NCBI RefSeq assembly: GCF_902859625.1
Contig: NZ_CADIJX010000005.1
Coordinates: 1-64,000, forward strand
Direction: 5' to 3'
DNA length: 64,000 nucleotides
Source of the DNA: Achromobacter pestifer
Lineage (GTDB): Bacteria > Pseudomonadota > Gammaproteobacteria > Burkholderiales > Burkholderiaceae_B
The notes under the pieces are model-generated. The model saw only the letters and a program-made list of their open reading frames with translations. It was not told the DNA's origin and did not search any database. The position numbers and the translations under genes were made by a program. Positions 8,975 to 17,389 of the stretch are shown piece by piece. Position 1 is the first letter of the stretch. Each line of letters opens with the position of its first letter.

Positions 8975-9838
8975 TCAGCCCATCGCCTTGATGATGGCCT
9001 CGCGCGCCAGCCCGATGAATTCGCTCTCGCCAGGCCTTGCCGGCAGCAAGCGGAATTCCACCGCCGGCAAGGCGGGCAGTCCAGGCGCGTGCAAGCGTGC
9101 GATGCCGGGGGCCAGCGCCGATTCGTTCAGGCACGCCACCCCCAGGCCCGCCGAAATCGCCAACTGCAAACCCGCCACGCCCGACGCCACGTGCGCCACC
9201 GTGTAAGGCACGCCACGGCGTGACAGCAGCCGTTCAACGTATTGCCGCAACGCACACGTTTCCGGCAACACCAGCAACGGCAAGGGCTTGCCTGCCTGCG
9301 CGCCCGTGCCTTCAGCTGCCATCCAGAGCAATGACTCGCGGCGCAGCAAAGTGCCTTGCGCACGGCCCCGGGAAGCCCCGCGCTCCTGGATCGACATCGA
9401 TATGCCCACATCGATTTCGCCGCGCTCATAGGCGGCCTCGATGGCCCCGCTCTTCATGATCGTCACGTGCAAGCGCACCTGCGGATACTGCTCGTTCAGG
9501 CGCCGCAGCATGTGCGCCACATCGCCGGGACGAAAGTAATCCGTGATGTAGAGCCGCAGCTCGCCCCGCAAGGCCACACCCCGCAGGTCACGATAGGCCT
9601 CATCGCTCAGGGCCAGGATCGCGCGCGCATGGGCCAACAGGCGCTCGCCCGCAGGCGTTGCGGCCACGCCAGCCTTGCCACGCACCAGCAAGGACTGCCC
9701 GGCGCGGTCTTCAAGCTTGCGCATCTGCTCGCTCACCGATGACTGCGACAAAAACACCTTGGGCGCGGCGGCCGTCAGGCTGCCGGCGTCCAGAACGGCA
9801 ACCAGCGTGCGCAACTGGTCAAGATCAAATCCAGACAT
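8975..9838 (-). CDS. LysR family transcriptional regulator
   Basis: 287 residues. A helix-turn-helix domain (LDQLRTLVAVLDAGSLTAAA, then LSQSSVSEQMRKLED) precedes the effector domain. It is convergent with the first LysR gene (eight bases apart) and divergent from the tautomerase gene, with about 106 bases between the two starts. Control of that tautomerase gene, and perhaps the nearby molybdenum hydroxylase operon, is likely by position. Confidence 0.9.
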   Translation of the reverse strand: MSGFDLDQLRTLVAVLDAGSLTAAAPKVFLSQSSVSEQMRKLEDRAGQSLLVRGKAGVAATPAGERLLAHARAILALSDEAYRDLRGVALRGELRLYITDYFRPGDVAHMLRRLNEQYPQVRLHVTIMKSGAIEAAYERGEIDVGISMSIQERGASRGRAQGTLLRRESLLWMAAEGTGAQAGKPLPLLVLPETCALRQYVERLLSRRGVPYTVAHVASGVAGLQLAISAGLGVACLNESALAPGIARLHAPGLPALPAVEFRLLPARPGESEFIGLAREAIIKAMG

Positions 9839-9887
9839 GGCACATCCAACGGATTATTCGATGGATTAAATCGTAAATTCCCGCTTT

Positions 9888-9903
9888 TCCGATGTCAATC
9901 GGA
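9888..9903. promoter_or_regulatory. Inverted repeat in the LysR/tautomerase gap
   Basis: TCCGAT-GTCA-ATCGGA is a perfect 6-base inverted repeat in the shared promoter region. A weaker CGAT/ATCG dyad lies at about 9859-9873. Both are plausible binding sites for the adjacent LysR protein. Confidence 0.4.
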
Positions 9904-9944
9904 CCCCTAGACTGGCCTCACACCTACCCAATCAGGAGTCCACC

Positions 9945-10343
9945 ATGCCCCATATCGTCGTCCATCTTTCCGGCCAACCCAATGCCGCCACCAACCGTCG
10001 CGTCGTGGATTCCGTGGCCGGCCTGACGCAGACGGTGCTTGGCAAAAAGCTGCCCGTCATCGCGATTACGCTTCAGCACGTCCCGCACGATCTATGGTTC
10101 ATCGGCGGCCGTCCGCTGTCGGAACTGGGCAAGAACGCCTTCCATCTGGACATCAGCGTTACTGACGAAACCAACACCAAGGCCGAGAAGGCCCGTTTCA
10201 TCAAGGAGATCTATGCCGCGTTCCAGGAGATCCTGGGCGAACTGCACGAATGCTCCTATGTGCATGTGATCGACGCACGAGCCGCCGCGTATGGGTATGG
10301 CGGCGCCACGCAGGAGTACCGACACCAACAAAACGGTGTCTAG
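9945..10343 (+). CDS. Tautomerase family protein
   Basis: 132 residues. The start MPHIVVHLSG leaves Pro as the N-terminal residue after Met removal, the catalytic base of the 4-oxalocrotonate tautomerase superfamily. The protein is about twice the length of classical 62-residue 4-OT, so it may be a fused or longer subgroup member. AGGAGTCCACC precedes the ATG. These enzymes handle enol/keto isomerisation or related chemistry in aromatic degradation. The divergent LysR gene is its likely regulator, and the molybdenum hydroxylase genes lie beyond on the other strand. Confidence 0.82.
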   Translation: MPHIVVHLSGQPNAATNRRVVDSVAGLTQTVLGKKLPVIAITLQHVPHDLWFIGGRPLSELGKNAFHLDISVTDETNTKAEKARFIKEIYAAFQEILGELHECSYVHVIDARAAAYGYGGATQEYRHQQNGV

Positions 10344-10462
10344 GCTTACCCGATGGGAAATGCCCCCGCGCCACGCCCGCCCCAGCCTCGGGACACGACA
10401 GAGCCGCCGCCCGCAATCGTTCGGGACGAAACCGGGCGGCGCCTGCCTTGGGGCAATGGACT

Positions 10463-11272
10463 TCAGTCTGAACGCCTGCCGAACAGTCCGGCGACGCCAT
10501 ACTTGATTCGCGACCACAGCGCCTTCAGGCCGATGCTGAGCATGTTCAGCTCAGCCGCTTTCGGCGCAGGCCGTGCCGGGCGTCCTCTTGACTCAATGAT
10601 TTTGGTTTGCGCCAGCGCCAGGACGGCCTGTGCCTGACACAGCACGGCTTGCGCCTGTTGCAGCACCGCCTGTGAGTCGGCCGAGCCGGCCGCGCTCGCG
10701 CCCGGACCAGCGGGCCGCAGGGCGGGTGCTCCGGCGCTTGCCGCGGGCACCCCTGTTGCGCTGGCAGGAGAAGTCTGCGCTGCGGAAAAAGCCTGCTGGC
10801 CGCCCTCCGGATGCGCTTCATCATCCAGCAACCGGCCAAGATTCTGTTCAAACTGCCCCAGAATCTGAGAGGCCACTTCCGCAATCATGCCGCTGCCCCG
10901 GCCATACTGGGCCACCGAACCGGACAGCACGAGCTGCGTGACGACGGTGACATCCGTGCCGCCAGCCTCGGCTGGCGTCAGCGCAAAGCTGAATTCGGAT
11001 TGCGCGCCGCCGCGGCCTTTGGGGTCCAACCCCGAACCTTGCAGCCAGGCGATGTGCGCCTCCTCGTCCGTCCGCACCAATTCGGCCTGTCCGTCAAAGG
11101 CCAGCTTGATCGGCCCTAGCCGGACGGACACGGAACCTCTGTATTTGTTATTGCCAAGCACTTCGGTAAGACGGGCGCCTGGCAGGCAGGGCAAAATGCG
11201 AGGCACATCCAGCATCAACTTCCACGCCTCATCCATCGGCAGGGGAACATGAAATTTGTTCGTGAATTCCAT
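10463..11272 (-). CDS. CoxG-like SRPBCC protein
   Basis: 269 residues. The first 150 or so form the CoxG/SRPBCC fold (MEFTNKFHVPLPMDEAWKLM, CLPGARLTEV, a conserved SGSVAQYGRG). A disordered Ala/Pro/Gln-rich linker follows, with repeats of the type QAVLxQAQAVL, then a hydrophobic-amphipathic tail ending GLKALWSRIKYGVAGLFG that could contact the membrane. CoxG proteins accompany molybdenum hydroxylases and in CO dehydrogenase systems help attach the enzyme to the membrane or assist maturation. Its ATG overlaps the large-subunit stop by one base (TAATG), so it is translationally coupled and the last gene of the operon. Confidence 0.85.
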   Translation of the reverse strand: MEFTNKFHVPLPMDEAWKLMLDVPRILPCLPGARLTEVLGNNKYRGSVSVRLGPIKLAFDGQAELVRTDEEAHIAWLQGSGLDPKGRGGAQSEFSFALTPAEAGGTDVTVVTQLVLSGSVAQYGRGSGMIAEVASQILGQFEQNLGRLLDDEAHPEGGQQAFSAAQTSPASATGVPAASAGAPALRPAGPGASAAGSADSQAVLQQAQAVLCQAQAVLALAQTKIIESRGRPARPAPKAAELNMLSIGLKALWSRIKYGVAGLFGRRSD

Positions 11273-13671
11273 TACTTTTCCTCGGGGGATGGGCAAGCGC
11301 CAACTGGCTCGCCCGAAGCGCGGTCTATCAATTCCAGCAGACGCACAGGGCTTAGCGGAAACTCCGCCAATCGCACGCCAATGTCCGATAAAGCATGTTC
11401 GACGGCGCCGATGACGGCGGCGGCCACCGGCACGGTCGCGCATTCGCCAATGCCCTTGACCCCCAGCGGGTTGAGCGTCGTGGGCGAAGGCTGGAAGAAC
11501 ACGTCAATGCGCGGCACCTCCGGCGCGGTCGGAAGCAAATACTCGGCGAAGGTCGTCGTGATCGGTTGACCGCCCGCGTCGTAGCCCATCCACTCGAACA
11601 GGGCATTGCCGATGCCGTGCACGACGCCGCCATGCACTTGTCCGTGCGCGAGCATCGGATTGATGATGCGACCGCTGTCTTGCACGGCGACGTACCGCAC
11701 AATGCGGATTTCACCGGTCAGCGGGTCGACCTCGACCTCGCACGCATGGGATGCGCCGGCGTATGCCTGAGCATCGCAGTGGAAATGGACCGTCTCGTCC
11801 AGGCCAGGGTCTCCCTCCTGAGGCAGGGCGTAGCCCGGCACGCCCTTCCACAGCATCGCCAGGCGTGCCAAGGAAACGGAGGTGTTGTCAGGACCGCGCA
11901 GCTCGCCGTTGGCAAGCGTGAGCGAGTCGGGCTCCACGTTCAACAGCGCTGCGGCACTATTGATGATCTTGGTGCGCAATTTGGCCGCCGCCTGTTCAAC
12001 GGCCGATCCGGCCATGATGGCCTGACGGCTGGCGAAGCCGCCCATGCCATAGTTGATGAACGAGGTATCGCCCGCCTGCACCTGCACCGCCTCGGCTTGC
12101 ACGCCGAAATGGGCCGCGCAGATCTGCGCCAAAGTCGTTTTGATGCCCTGCCCCATGGCCAGCGCACCGGTATAGATGGTGATCTGGCCCGAGGGAAGCA
12201 CGCGCACGCGGGCAGACTCGAACGGGCCGCGCCCCGTGGGCTTGACGCTATTGGCCACGGCGACGCCTCGTGACCATCCGCGCGAAGCCGCTTCCGCGCG
12301 CCGGGCTTCAAACCCCTCGTAGTCGATTTCGAGCAACGCACGCGCCTGCAAGGCGGGAAAATCCCCGCTGTCGATGGTGAGCGGCACGCCGGCGCGGGAC
12401 TTCAGCGGCTTGGTGTAGGGAATATCTTCAGGCGGAATGAAGTTGCGGCGGCGGCATTCGGCGCGGTCGATGCCAAGCTCAAGCGCAATGCGGTCAATCA
12501 TGCGTTCCATGACGAACGCCGCCTGCGGATAACCCGCGCCGCGCACGGTCGCCACCGGCACCTTGTTGGTGTAGACCACGCGAACGTCCAAGTCGTATGC
12601 CGGAACGCGATATGGACCGGACAGGGACGAAGCAGAGTTGTACGGCACATTGGTGCCCTGCGGCGTGTAGGCCCCATGGTCATGCACCATGTCACCGCGC
12701 ACCGCCAGGATATGGCCGTCGGCATCAACGGCATATTCGATCGACCAGTATTGGTCACGCTCCTGGATGGAGGTCAGGAAGTTTTCGCGCCGGTCTTCCA
12801 GCCACTTCACCGGCCGCCCCAGCATGCGGGCAGCAGCAGGGATCGCGATTTCTTCCGGATAAATCATGAACTTCGCGCCGAAGCCGCCACCGACGTCCGG
12901 CGTGATCACGCGCAACTGGTCTTCGGGCTGTCCGAGCATCAACGCGATGGTGTAGTGCAGCTCATGCGCCATCTGGGTCGAAGACCAGACGGTAAGGGTT
13001 CCCGAGGCCGGTTCGGGCATGGCGAGGACGCCCCTGCCCTCCATCGGATGGGCCGCGCCCCGATGGGTCCAGAAGCGTTCGCTGAGCACGCGATGCGCGC
13101 AACCAAACGCCGCCTCGCAGTCGCCATAGCCCAAGGTGTAGCGTTGCAGGACGTTGGATTCCAGCTCGGTGCGAACCCGTGGAGAAGCCTCTTCAGACGC
13201 TTCGCGGCAGTCGGACACCGCCTCCAGCAGTTCGTATTCAATGGCAACCATGGCGGCGGCGTCTTCCGCCAAATGACGGCTTTGCGCCACGACCAGCACG
13301 ATGGCTTCGCCAACGAACGCAACTTCATGGGCCGCCAGGACAAACGGCGTGGTATTGGCCGGCAAGGCAGCAAGCGCGAAACCCAGCGGCATGCGCCATT
13401 CCGTCAATTGGCCATAGAGATCGGCGGACGCATACACCGCGACCACGCCGGGCATCGCGCGTGCCGGTTCCAGGTCCATAGAGAGGATTCGCGCGTGCGC
13501 GTGGGGGCTGCGCACGAAACAGGCGTGCAGCGGCGCCGCAACGGGAATGTCGTCCAGGAACCCGGCATTGCCTGTCAGCAGCGCCGCGTCCTCGACGCGC
13601 AGCACCGATGCGCCCATACCGGTGGCGCGCGTCGTGTCGGCCATGACCTTGGCGTGCGTTGGCGCTTTCAT
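11272..13671 (-). CDS. Molybdenum hydroxylase large subunit (xanthine dehydrogenase family)
   Basis: 799 residues, the molybdopterin-cytosine-dinucleotide subunit. Cofactor-contact stretches such as DVGGGFGAKF and MGQGIKTTL are present, and the catalytic Glu is in GVKGIGECAT near the C-terminus. The active-site loop reads TVRGAGYPQAAFVMERMID; it lacks the VAYxCSFR motif of true CO dehydrogenase, so it should hydroxylate an aromatic or heteroaromatic carbon (or oxidise an aldehyde) rather than CO. Start ATG 13671 overlaps the small-subunit stop by four bases. Maturation genes (coxDEF or xdhC type) are not in the window. Confidence 0.92.
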   Translation of the reverse strand: MKAPTHAKVMADTTRATGMGASVLRVEDAALLTGNAGFLDDIPVAAPLHACFVRSPHAHARILSMDLEPARAMPGVVAVYASADLYGQLTEWRMPLGFALAALPANTTPFVLAAHEVAFVGEAIVLVVAQSRHLAEDAAAMVAIEYELLEAVSDCREASEEASPRVRTELESNVLQRYTLGYGDCEAAFGCAHRVLSERFWTHRGAAHPMEGRGVLAMPEPASGTLTVWSSTQMAHELHYTIALMLGQPEDQLRVITPDVGGGFGAKFMIYPEEIAIPAAARMLGRPVKWLEDRRENFLTSIQERDQYWSIEYAVDADGHILAVRGDMVHDHGAYTPQGTNVPYNSASSLSGPYRVPAYDLDVRVVYTNKVPVATVRGAGYPQAAFVMERMIDRIALELGIDRAECRRRNFIPPEDIPYTKPLKSRAGVPLTIDSGDFPALQARALLEIDYEGFEARRAEAASRGWSRGVAVANSVKPTGRGPFESARVRVLPSGQITIYTGALAMGQGIKTTLAQICAAHFGVQAEAVQVQAGDTSFINYGMGGFASRQAIMAGSAVEQAAAKLRTKIINSAAALLNVEPDSLTLANGELRGPDNTSVSLARLAMLWKGVPGYALPQEGDPGLDETVHFHCDAQAYAGASHACEVEVDPLTGEIRIVRYVAVQDSGRIINPMLAHGQVHGGVVHGIGNALFEWMGYDAGGQPITTTFAEYLLPTAPEVPRIDVFFQPSPTTLNPLGVKGIGECATVPVAAAVIGAVEHALSDIGVRLAEFPLSPVRLLELIDRASGEPVGACPSPEEK

Positions 13672-14174
13672 GAGGCTTGTCTCGCCCGTAGCAGGACGGC
13701 CGCGCGCAATACGGCGCTGACGATATTCTGGTAGCCCGTGCAGCGGCACAGGTGGCCCGACAATACGTCGCGGATTTCGGCCTCGGAGGGGTCGGGATGA
13801 TGGGTCAACATTTCAGCGACCGACATCAGAATGCCAGGCGTGCAGTAGCCGCACTGCAATCCGTGAAGCTCGTGAAATGCCTGCTGGATCGGATGCAGCG
13901 TGCCATCCGCCTCGGCCAAGCCCTCAACCGTTTGAACCTCGCTGCCTTCGGCCTGCACCGCCAGCATCAGGCAACCGCGCGTGCTGCATCCGTCGACCAG
14001 CACGGTACAGGCGCCGCAGACACCGTGCTCGCAGCCTACGTGCGTGCCGGTCAGCTTCAGTTCTCCGCGCAGGAAGTCCGCCAGGTTGACGCGCGGCTCG
14101 GCCGTCCCTTCGTAAGACTTTCCGTTGACATGCAGCCTGATCGGCCGTGCCTGGGATGCTTGCCCGTTATTCAT
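13668..14174 (-). CDS. Molybdenum hydroxylase [2Fe-2S] small subunit
   Basis: 168 residues with the two iron-sulphur sites of the family. The N-terminal plant-ferredoxin-type cluster is ligated in CEHGVCGAC plus a downstream Cys in STRGC. The C-terminal four-helix cluster uses CGYCTPG and CRCTGY. It passes electrons between the molybdenum site and FAD. It overlaps both neighbours by four bases, so the three subunits are coupled in the order medium-small-large. Confidence 0.95.
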   Translation of the reverse strand: MNNGQASQARPIRLHVNGKSYEGTAEPRVNLADFLRGELKLTGTHVGCEHGVCGACTVLVDGCSTRGCLMLAVQAEGSEVQTVEGLAEADGTLHPIQQAFHELHGLQCGYCTPGILMSVAEMLTHHPDPSEAEIRDVLSGHLCRCTGYQNIVSAVLRAAVLLRARQAS

Positions 14175-15052
14175 TCCTGCCTCGCGGTATGGTTGTGAGC
14201 CCGTTCGATTGCCAGCGCCAGTGCACGCTGCGCCAGTACGCCGGCCAGGCGCTGGCGGTACCAGGACGGAACATAGCTGTCGCCGACGGCGTCAATCGCG
14301 GCGCACAGACGCGCCGCGCGGGCAAGGTCGGCAGCCTCGCCACGGCTTCCCAGCAAGGCCGCCTCCACCTCGTGCATTCGCAAGGGCGCAGACGCCACGC
14401 CGCCCAATGTCAGCGACACCCGCTGCAAGCGGCCATCCTCGTCAAACAACACAAGCGCCGCCGCGGAAACAATGGCGAAGTCCCCGTGCCTGCGTGCGAA
14501 TTCAATGAATGCGTGTCCATGCGTGGCCGGCCAGGGCTCGACACGGATGGCGATCAACATTTCGTCGGGATCCATGGCAGGTGTCATGTATCCGGCGGGA
14601 AAGTCGGCCATCTTCACGGTGCGCGTGCCGCGCACCCCGGCTACCGTGAGGACGGCGTCCATCGCCAGGGCCACGGTCGGAATTTCGGCCGACGGATCCA
14701 ACTGGCACAGGCTGCCGCCTACGGTGCCGCGATTGCGGGTCTGCCGATGGCCGACATTCAGTATCGCTTCGTGCCACAGCGGCAGGCGCGTTTGCACCAG
14801 TTCCGAGAACTCAACGCCGCGCTGGCGAGTCATGGCGCCGATCTCGATGCCTTGCTCGCCATCGCGCAAGTATGACAACGCCTCGATGCGGTTGACATCA
14901 ATGAGGCAGTCCGGAAAGGCGAAGCGCATATTGAGCATCGCCATCAGGGACTGGCCGCCCGCCAGAATGCGGGCGTTGTCCACTTGGCTGAGCATTTGCA
15001 GCGCCTCGTCGAGCGTGGCGGGCGCGTGATACTGCAGCACGGGGGCTTTCAT
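14171..15052 (-). CDS. Molybdenum hydroxylase FAD subunit
   Basis: 293 residues of the CoxM/xanthine dehydrogenase medium-subunit family. The FAD-binding motifs ILAGGQSLM (near residues 29-37) and TRNRGTVGGSLCQ are clear, and a CODH-type C-terminal domain follows. It accepts electrons from the iron-sulphur subunit and passes them to an unknown acceptor. The gene begins six bases after the upstream decarboxylase-like gene and overlaps the small subunit by four. The Shine-Dalgarno is weak, as expected for a coupled gene. Confidence 0.93.
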   Translation of the reverse strand: MKAPVLQYHAPATLDEALQMLSQVDNARILAGGQSLMAMLNMRFAFPDCLIDVNRIEALSYLRDGEQGIEIGAMTRQRGVEFSELVQTRLPLWHEAILNVGHRQTRNRGTVGGSLCQLDPSAEIPTVALAMDAVLTVAGVRGTRTVKMADFPAGYMTPAMDPDEMLIAIRVEPWPATHGHAFIEFARRHGDFAIVSAAALVLFDEDGRLQRVSLTLGGVASAPLRMHEVEAALLGSRGEAADLARAARLCAAIDAVGDSYVPSWYRQRLAGVLAQRALALAIERAHNHTARQE

Positions 15053-15057
15053 ATGCG

Positions 15058-16053
15058 TCAGATCTTGGACAAATCCAGCGCCGATGCCGCGAACAGCTCT
15101 TCGGGCTTGACCTGGCGCTTGGACAGGCCTTGCTCGAAGTGATAACGCGCAAAGGTCTCGATCGTGTGCCGGTTGGCTTCCAGCCCGAACGGCCAGAAGT
15201 CCTCGCCCATCAGCGCACGCGTGTCGTTCAAGTGATGGACCATCCAGGGCAAGGTGACTGCCAAATGGCAGATCTCGTTCAGTTCATGGGTGGCGAGCGC
15301 CTTGGCTTTGATGAAAGCCTTGTAGACACTGACCGGCAGCCATGGATTTTCCTTCACCAGGGACTTGCGGATGCCCACCATGTGCATGATCGGGAAAATG
15401 CCGGTGCGGCGGTAATAATCCTTCTCGGCCTCGATGTAGTTGTCGCCGAACAGGCGCCCGACGTTGGGGACGCCGCGCAAGAAGCACGAAGGGGCGCGGG
15501 CGCCGATATAGCCGTCGATTTCACCAGACGCCAGCATGTCGGACAGCGTCCGGTCATCGGGAATCTGCTTGAGGTCAATTTCCGGATCCAGCTCGATCGG
15601 TGCGCGCTCGCCGCGCCCTGGCTCTTCGATGCCGCCCCGCACCCATTTGATATCGCGGGGCTTGACGCCATATTCGTCCTCGAGAATGCCGCGGATCCAG
15701 ACGTTGGCCGTGATCTGGTACTCGGGCACGCCAATGGTCTTACCGCGCAGATCCTGCGGGGTATTGATGCCACGATCCGTCCGGACGTAAATGCCCGATT
15801 GGCGGAACACACGTGAAATGAACGCAGGGATGGCAACGTACTCGTTATCGCCGCGAGCGGTCGTCATCATGTGACTGCTCATCGAAATCTCGGTGACGTC
15901 GAACTCGTGATAGCGGAATGCGCGGTGAAATGCCTCTTCCGGTTCTAGGGGCACCGCGGTCACTTCGCAGCCCTCGATCGGCGCACGGCCATCGAACAGG
16001 GCTTGAGTACGGTCATAGTTTCCGCAGGACAGGCTGATACGCAATTTGCTCAT
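15058..16053 (-). CDS. 4,5-dihydroxyphthalate decarboxylase-like / substrate-binding fold protein
   Basis: 331 residues beginning MSKLRISLSCGNYDRTQAL with no signal peptide. The sequence resembles the Pht5-type 4,5-dihydroxyphthalate decarboxylases, which use a periplasmic-binding-protein-like fold (middle portion DLRGKTIGVPEYQITANVW). The missing export signal argues for a cytoplasmic enzyme over an ABC receptor. It lies six bases upstream of the molybdenum hydroxylase genes, so it probably decarboxylates a product or intermediate of that hydroxylase. Phthalate dioxygenase genes are absent, so phthalate itself is not implied. Confidence 0.72.
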   Translation of the reverse strand: MSKLRISLSCGNYDRTQALFDGRAPIEGCEVTAVPLEPEEAFHRAFRYHEFDVTEISMSSHMMTTARGDNEYVAIPAFISRVFRQSGIYVRTDRGINTPQDLRGKTIGVPEYQITANVWIRGILEDEYGVKPRDIKWVRGGIEEPGRGERAPIELDPEIDLKQIPDDRTLSDMLASGEIDGYIGARAPSCFLRGVPNVGRLFGDNYIEAEKDYYRRTGIFPIMHMVGIRKSLVKENPWLPVSVYKAFIKAKALATHELNEICHLAVTLPWMVHHLNDTRALMGEDFWPFGLEANRHTIETFARYHFEQGLSKRQVKPEELFAASALDLSKI

Positions 16054-16069
16054 GAGGTGATGCTCCTGG

Positions 16070-17056
16070 TTAATCTACCGAAAGGCCAATCTTGTGGGCC
16101 AGCGCCGAGAATCGGTCGATGTCGTCATTGACCATGGTCTGGAAGGCTGCCGGACCATCGCTTGCCGTGCTGTAGCCCAAGTCCGCCAGTTTTTTCTGAA
16201 TATCGTCGCGCTTCATGATCTGCGCCACACCTTCGTAGATTTTGTTTTTGATGGCTATAGGTGTTCCTGCGGATGTCAGGAAACCATGCCACTGATTCAA
16301 TTCATAGCCGGGGTAGCCTTGTTCGGCCACGGTCGGAATATCCGGCATCAGGGCCGAGCGTTCCTTGGCCGTCACGCCCAGCGCGCGCAGCTTGCCGGCC
16401 TTGATGAAAGGCATGGCGCTGGAAGCGGTGATGATTGCCAGCCCCACCTGACCGCCTGTCACGTCATTCAAGGCCGGGCCGCAACCTTTGTATGGCACGT
16501 GTGTCATGTGAATATCGGCCTGCAAATTCAGCATTTCGCCAGCAAGATGCTGCGGAGTGCCGTTGCCACAGGAGCCGAACGACACCAAATTCTTCCCCGG
16601 CTTTGCCGCGCTGACCACGTCAGACAACTTCTGATACGGCGAGTCGGGCGGAACGACAAAGACCGACGGGACATAGGCAATATTGATGATCGCCTCGAAG
16701 TCCTTCTTGGGGTCAAACGGCAGGGTTTTGAACACGCCCGGATTGATTGCAAACGAGCTGTTCACCATCAGAAGTGAATAGCCGTCTGGCGCCCGTTCAG
16801 CGACGATGCGCGCGCCAACGTTGCCGCTGGCGCCCGGCCGGTTCTCCACCACGGCGGTCTTGCCCAGGGTTTCCGTCATGTAATTGCCGATCAGCCGGGC
16901 CAGCAGGTCGGTTCCGCCGCCAGGCGGGAATGTAACGATGACGTTGATGGGTTTGCTTGGAAAGGCGGAGGCGTCCTCCGCCCAGGTGGCGCTTGACGCG
17001 CTGATGCTGCAGGCGGCCATGAGGGCCGCCTGGACGATGCGACTACGACGTTTCAT
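16070..17056 (-). CDS. Bug/TctC family tripartite tricarboxylate receptor
   Basis: 328 residues with an N-terminal signal peptide (MKRRSRIVQAALMAACS, cleavage near ATWAED). Family motifs are FPSKPINVIVTFPPGGGTD, VENRPGASG and PDGYSLL. It is the first gene of the molybdenum hydroxylase operon, so its ligand is probably the substrate or a precursor. No TctA/TctB is adjacent; uptake across the inner membrane must use a transporter elsewhere. AGGGGA precedes the ATG. Confidence 0.92.
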   Translation of the reverse strand: MKRRSRIVQAALMAACSISASSATWAEDASAFPSKPINVIVTFPPGGGTDLLARLIGNYMTETLGKTAVVENRPGASGNVGARIVAERAPDGYSLLMVNSSFAINPGVFKTLPFDPKKDFEAIINIAYVPSVFVVPPDSPYQKLSDVVSAAKPGKNLVSFGSCGNGTPQHLAGEMLNLQADIHMTHVPYKGCGPALNDVTGGQVGLAIITASSAMPFIKAGKLRALGVTAKERSALMPDIPTVAEQGYPGYELNQWHGFLTSAGTPIAIKNKIYEGVAQIMKRDDIQKKLADLGYSTASDGPAAFQTMVNDDIDRFSALAHKIGLSVD

Positions 17057-17128
17057 GTATTCCCCTTGTCGCCGTGGCGTAAGCGCCTTTTGCCGGCTGT
17101 TGAATGAAGCGCGATCGGATCCTGACTC

Positions 17129-17199
17129 TGCTCAGTACGCTGAGCAAATTAATCATAGTACTGATCAATTTATCGATACCATCGGGGTAAATACTGAGC
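17129..17199. promoter_or_regulatory. Operator array ahead of the molybdenum hydroxylase operon
   Basis: A 7-base perfect inverted repeat TGCTCAG-TACG-CTGAGCA (17129-17146) is followed by a 9-base dyad with one mismatch (AATTAATCA at 17147-17155, TGATCAATT at 17162-17170). TACTGA recurs at 17159 and 17192, and TCAGTA at 17132. A minus-strand -10-like TATGAT (17157-17152) lies inside the second dyad. The arrangement suits repression by a regulator not encoded next door. Confidence 0.5.
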
Positions 17200-17270
17200 G
17201 CAGGAAGCCGAACGTCTTCGCGCAACGGGGACACGACGAATGTGGCGGCCCATGGCCTGGCCGGGCAGGC

Positions 17271-17305
17271 AAAAAAATAACCCCATGTAAGAACATGGGG
17301 TTATT
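17271..17305 (-). terminator. typA: typA operon terminator
   Basis: A perfect 13-bp stem (17276-17288 and 17293-17305) with an AAGA loop is followed on the minus strand by a run of seven T. It lies 85 bases beyond the typA stop and closes the rimP-to-typA operon. The rest of the 17057-17389 gap holds only the operator array upstream of the Bug gene. Confidence 0.9.
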
Positions 17306-17389
17306 CAGCGGACTAAGCCGCGCGCGCGTTGATGCCTGGCATCTTGCGCGTACTACCGCAACGCGAGGGGCCTTGCCCCTCTGCTCCGC

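Noticed and set aside
11272..13671. True aerobic CO dehydrogenase large subunit
   Set aside because: The VAYxCSFR active-site motif is missing; the loop reads RGAGYPQ, so only family membership is claimed.
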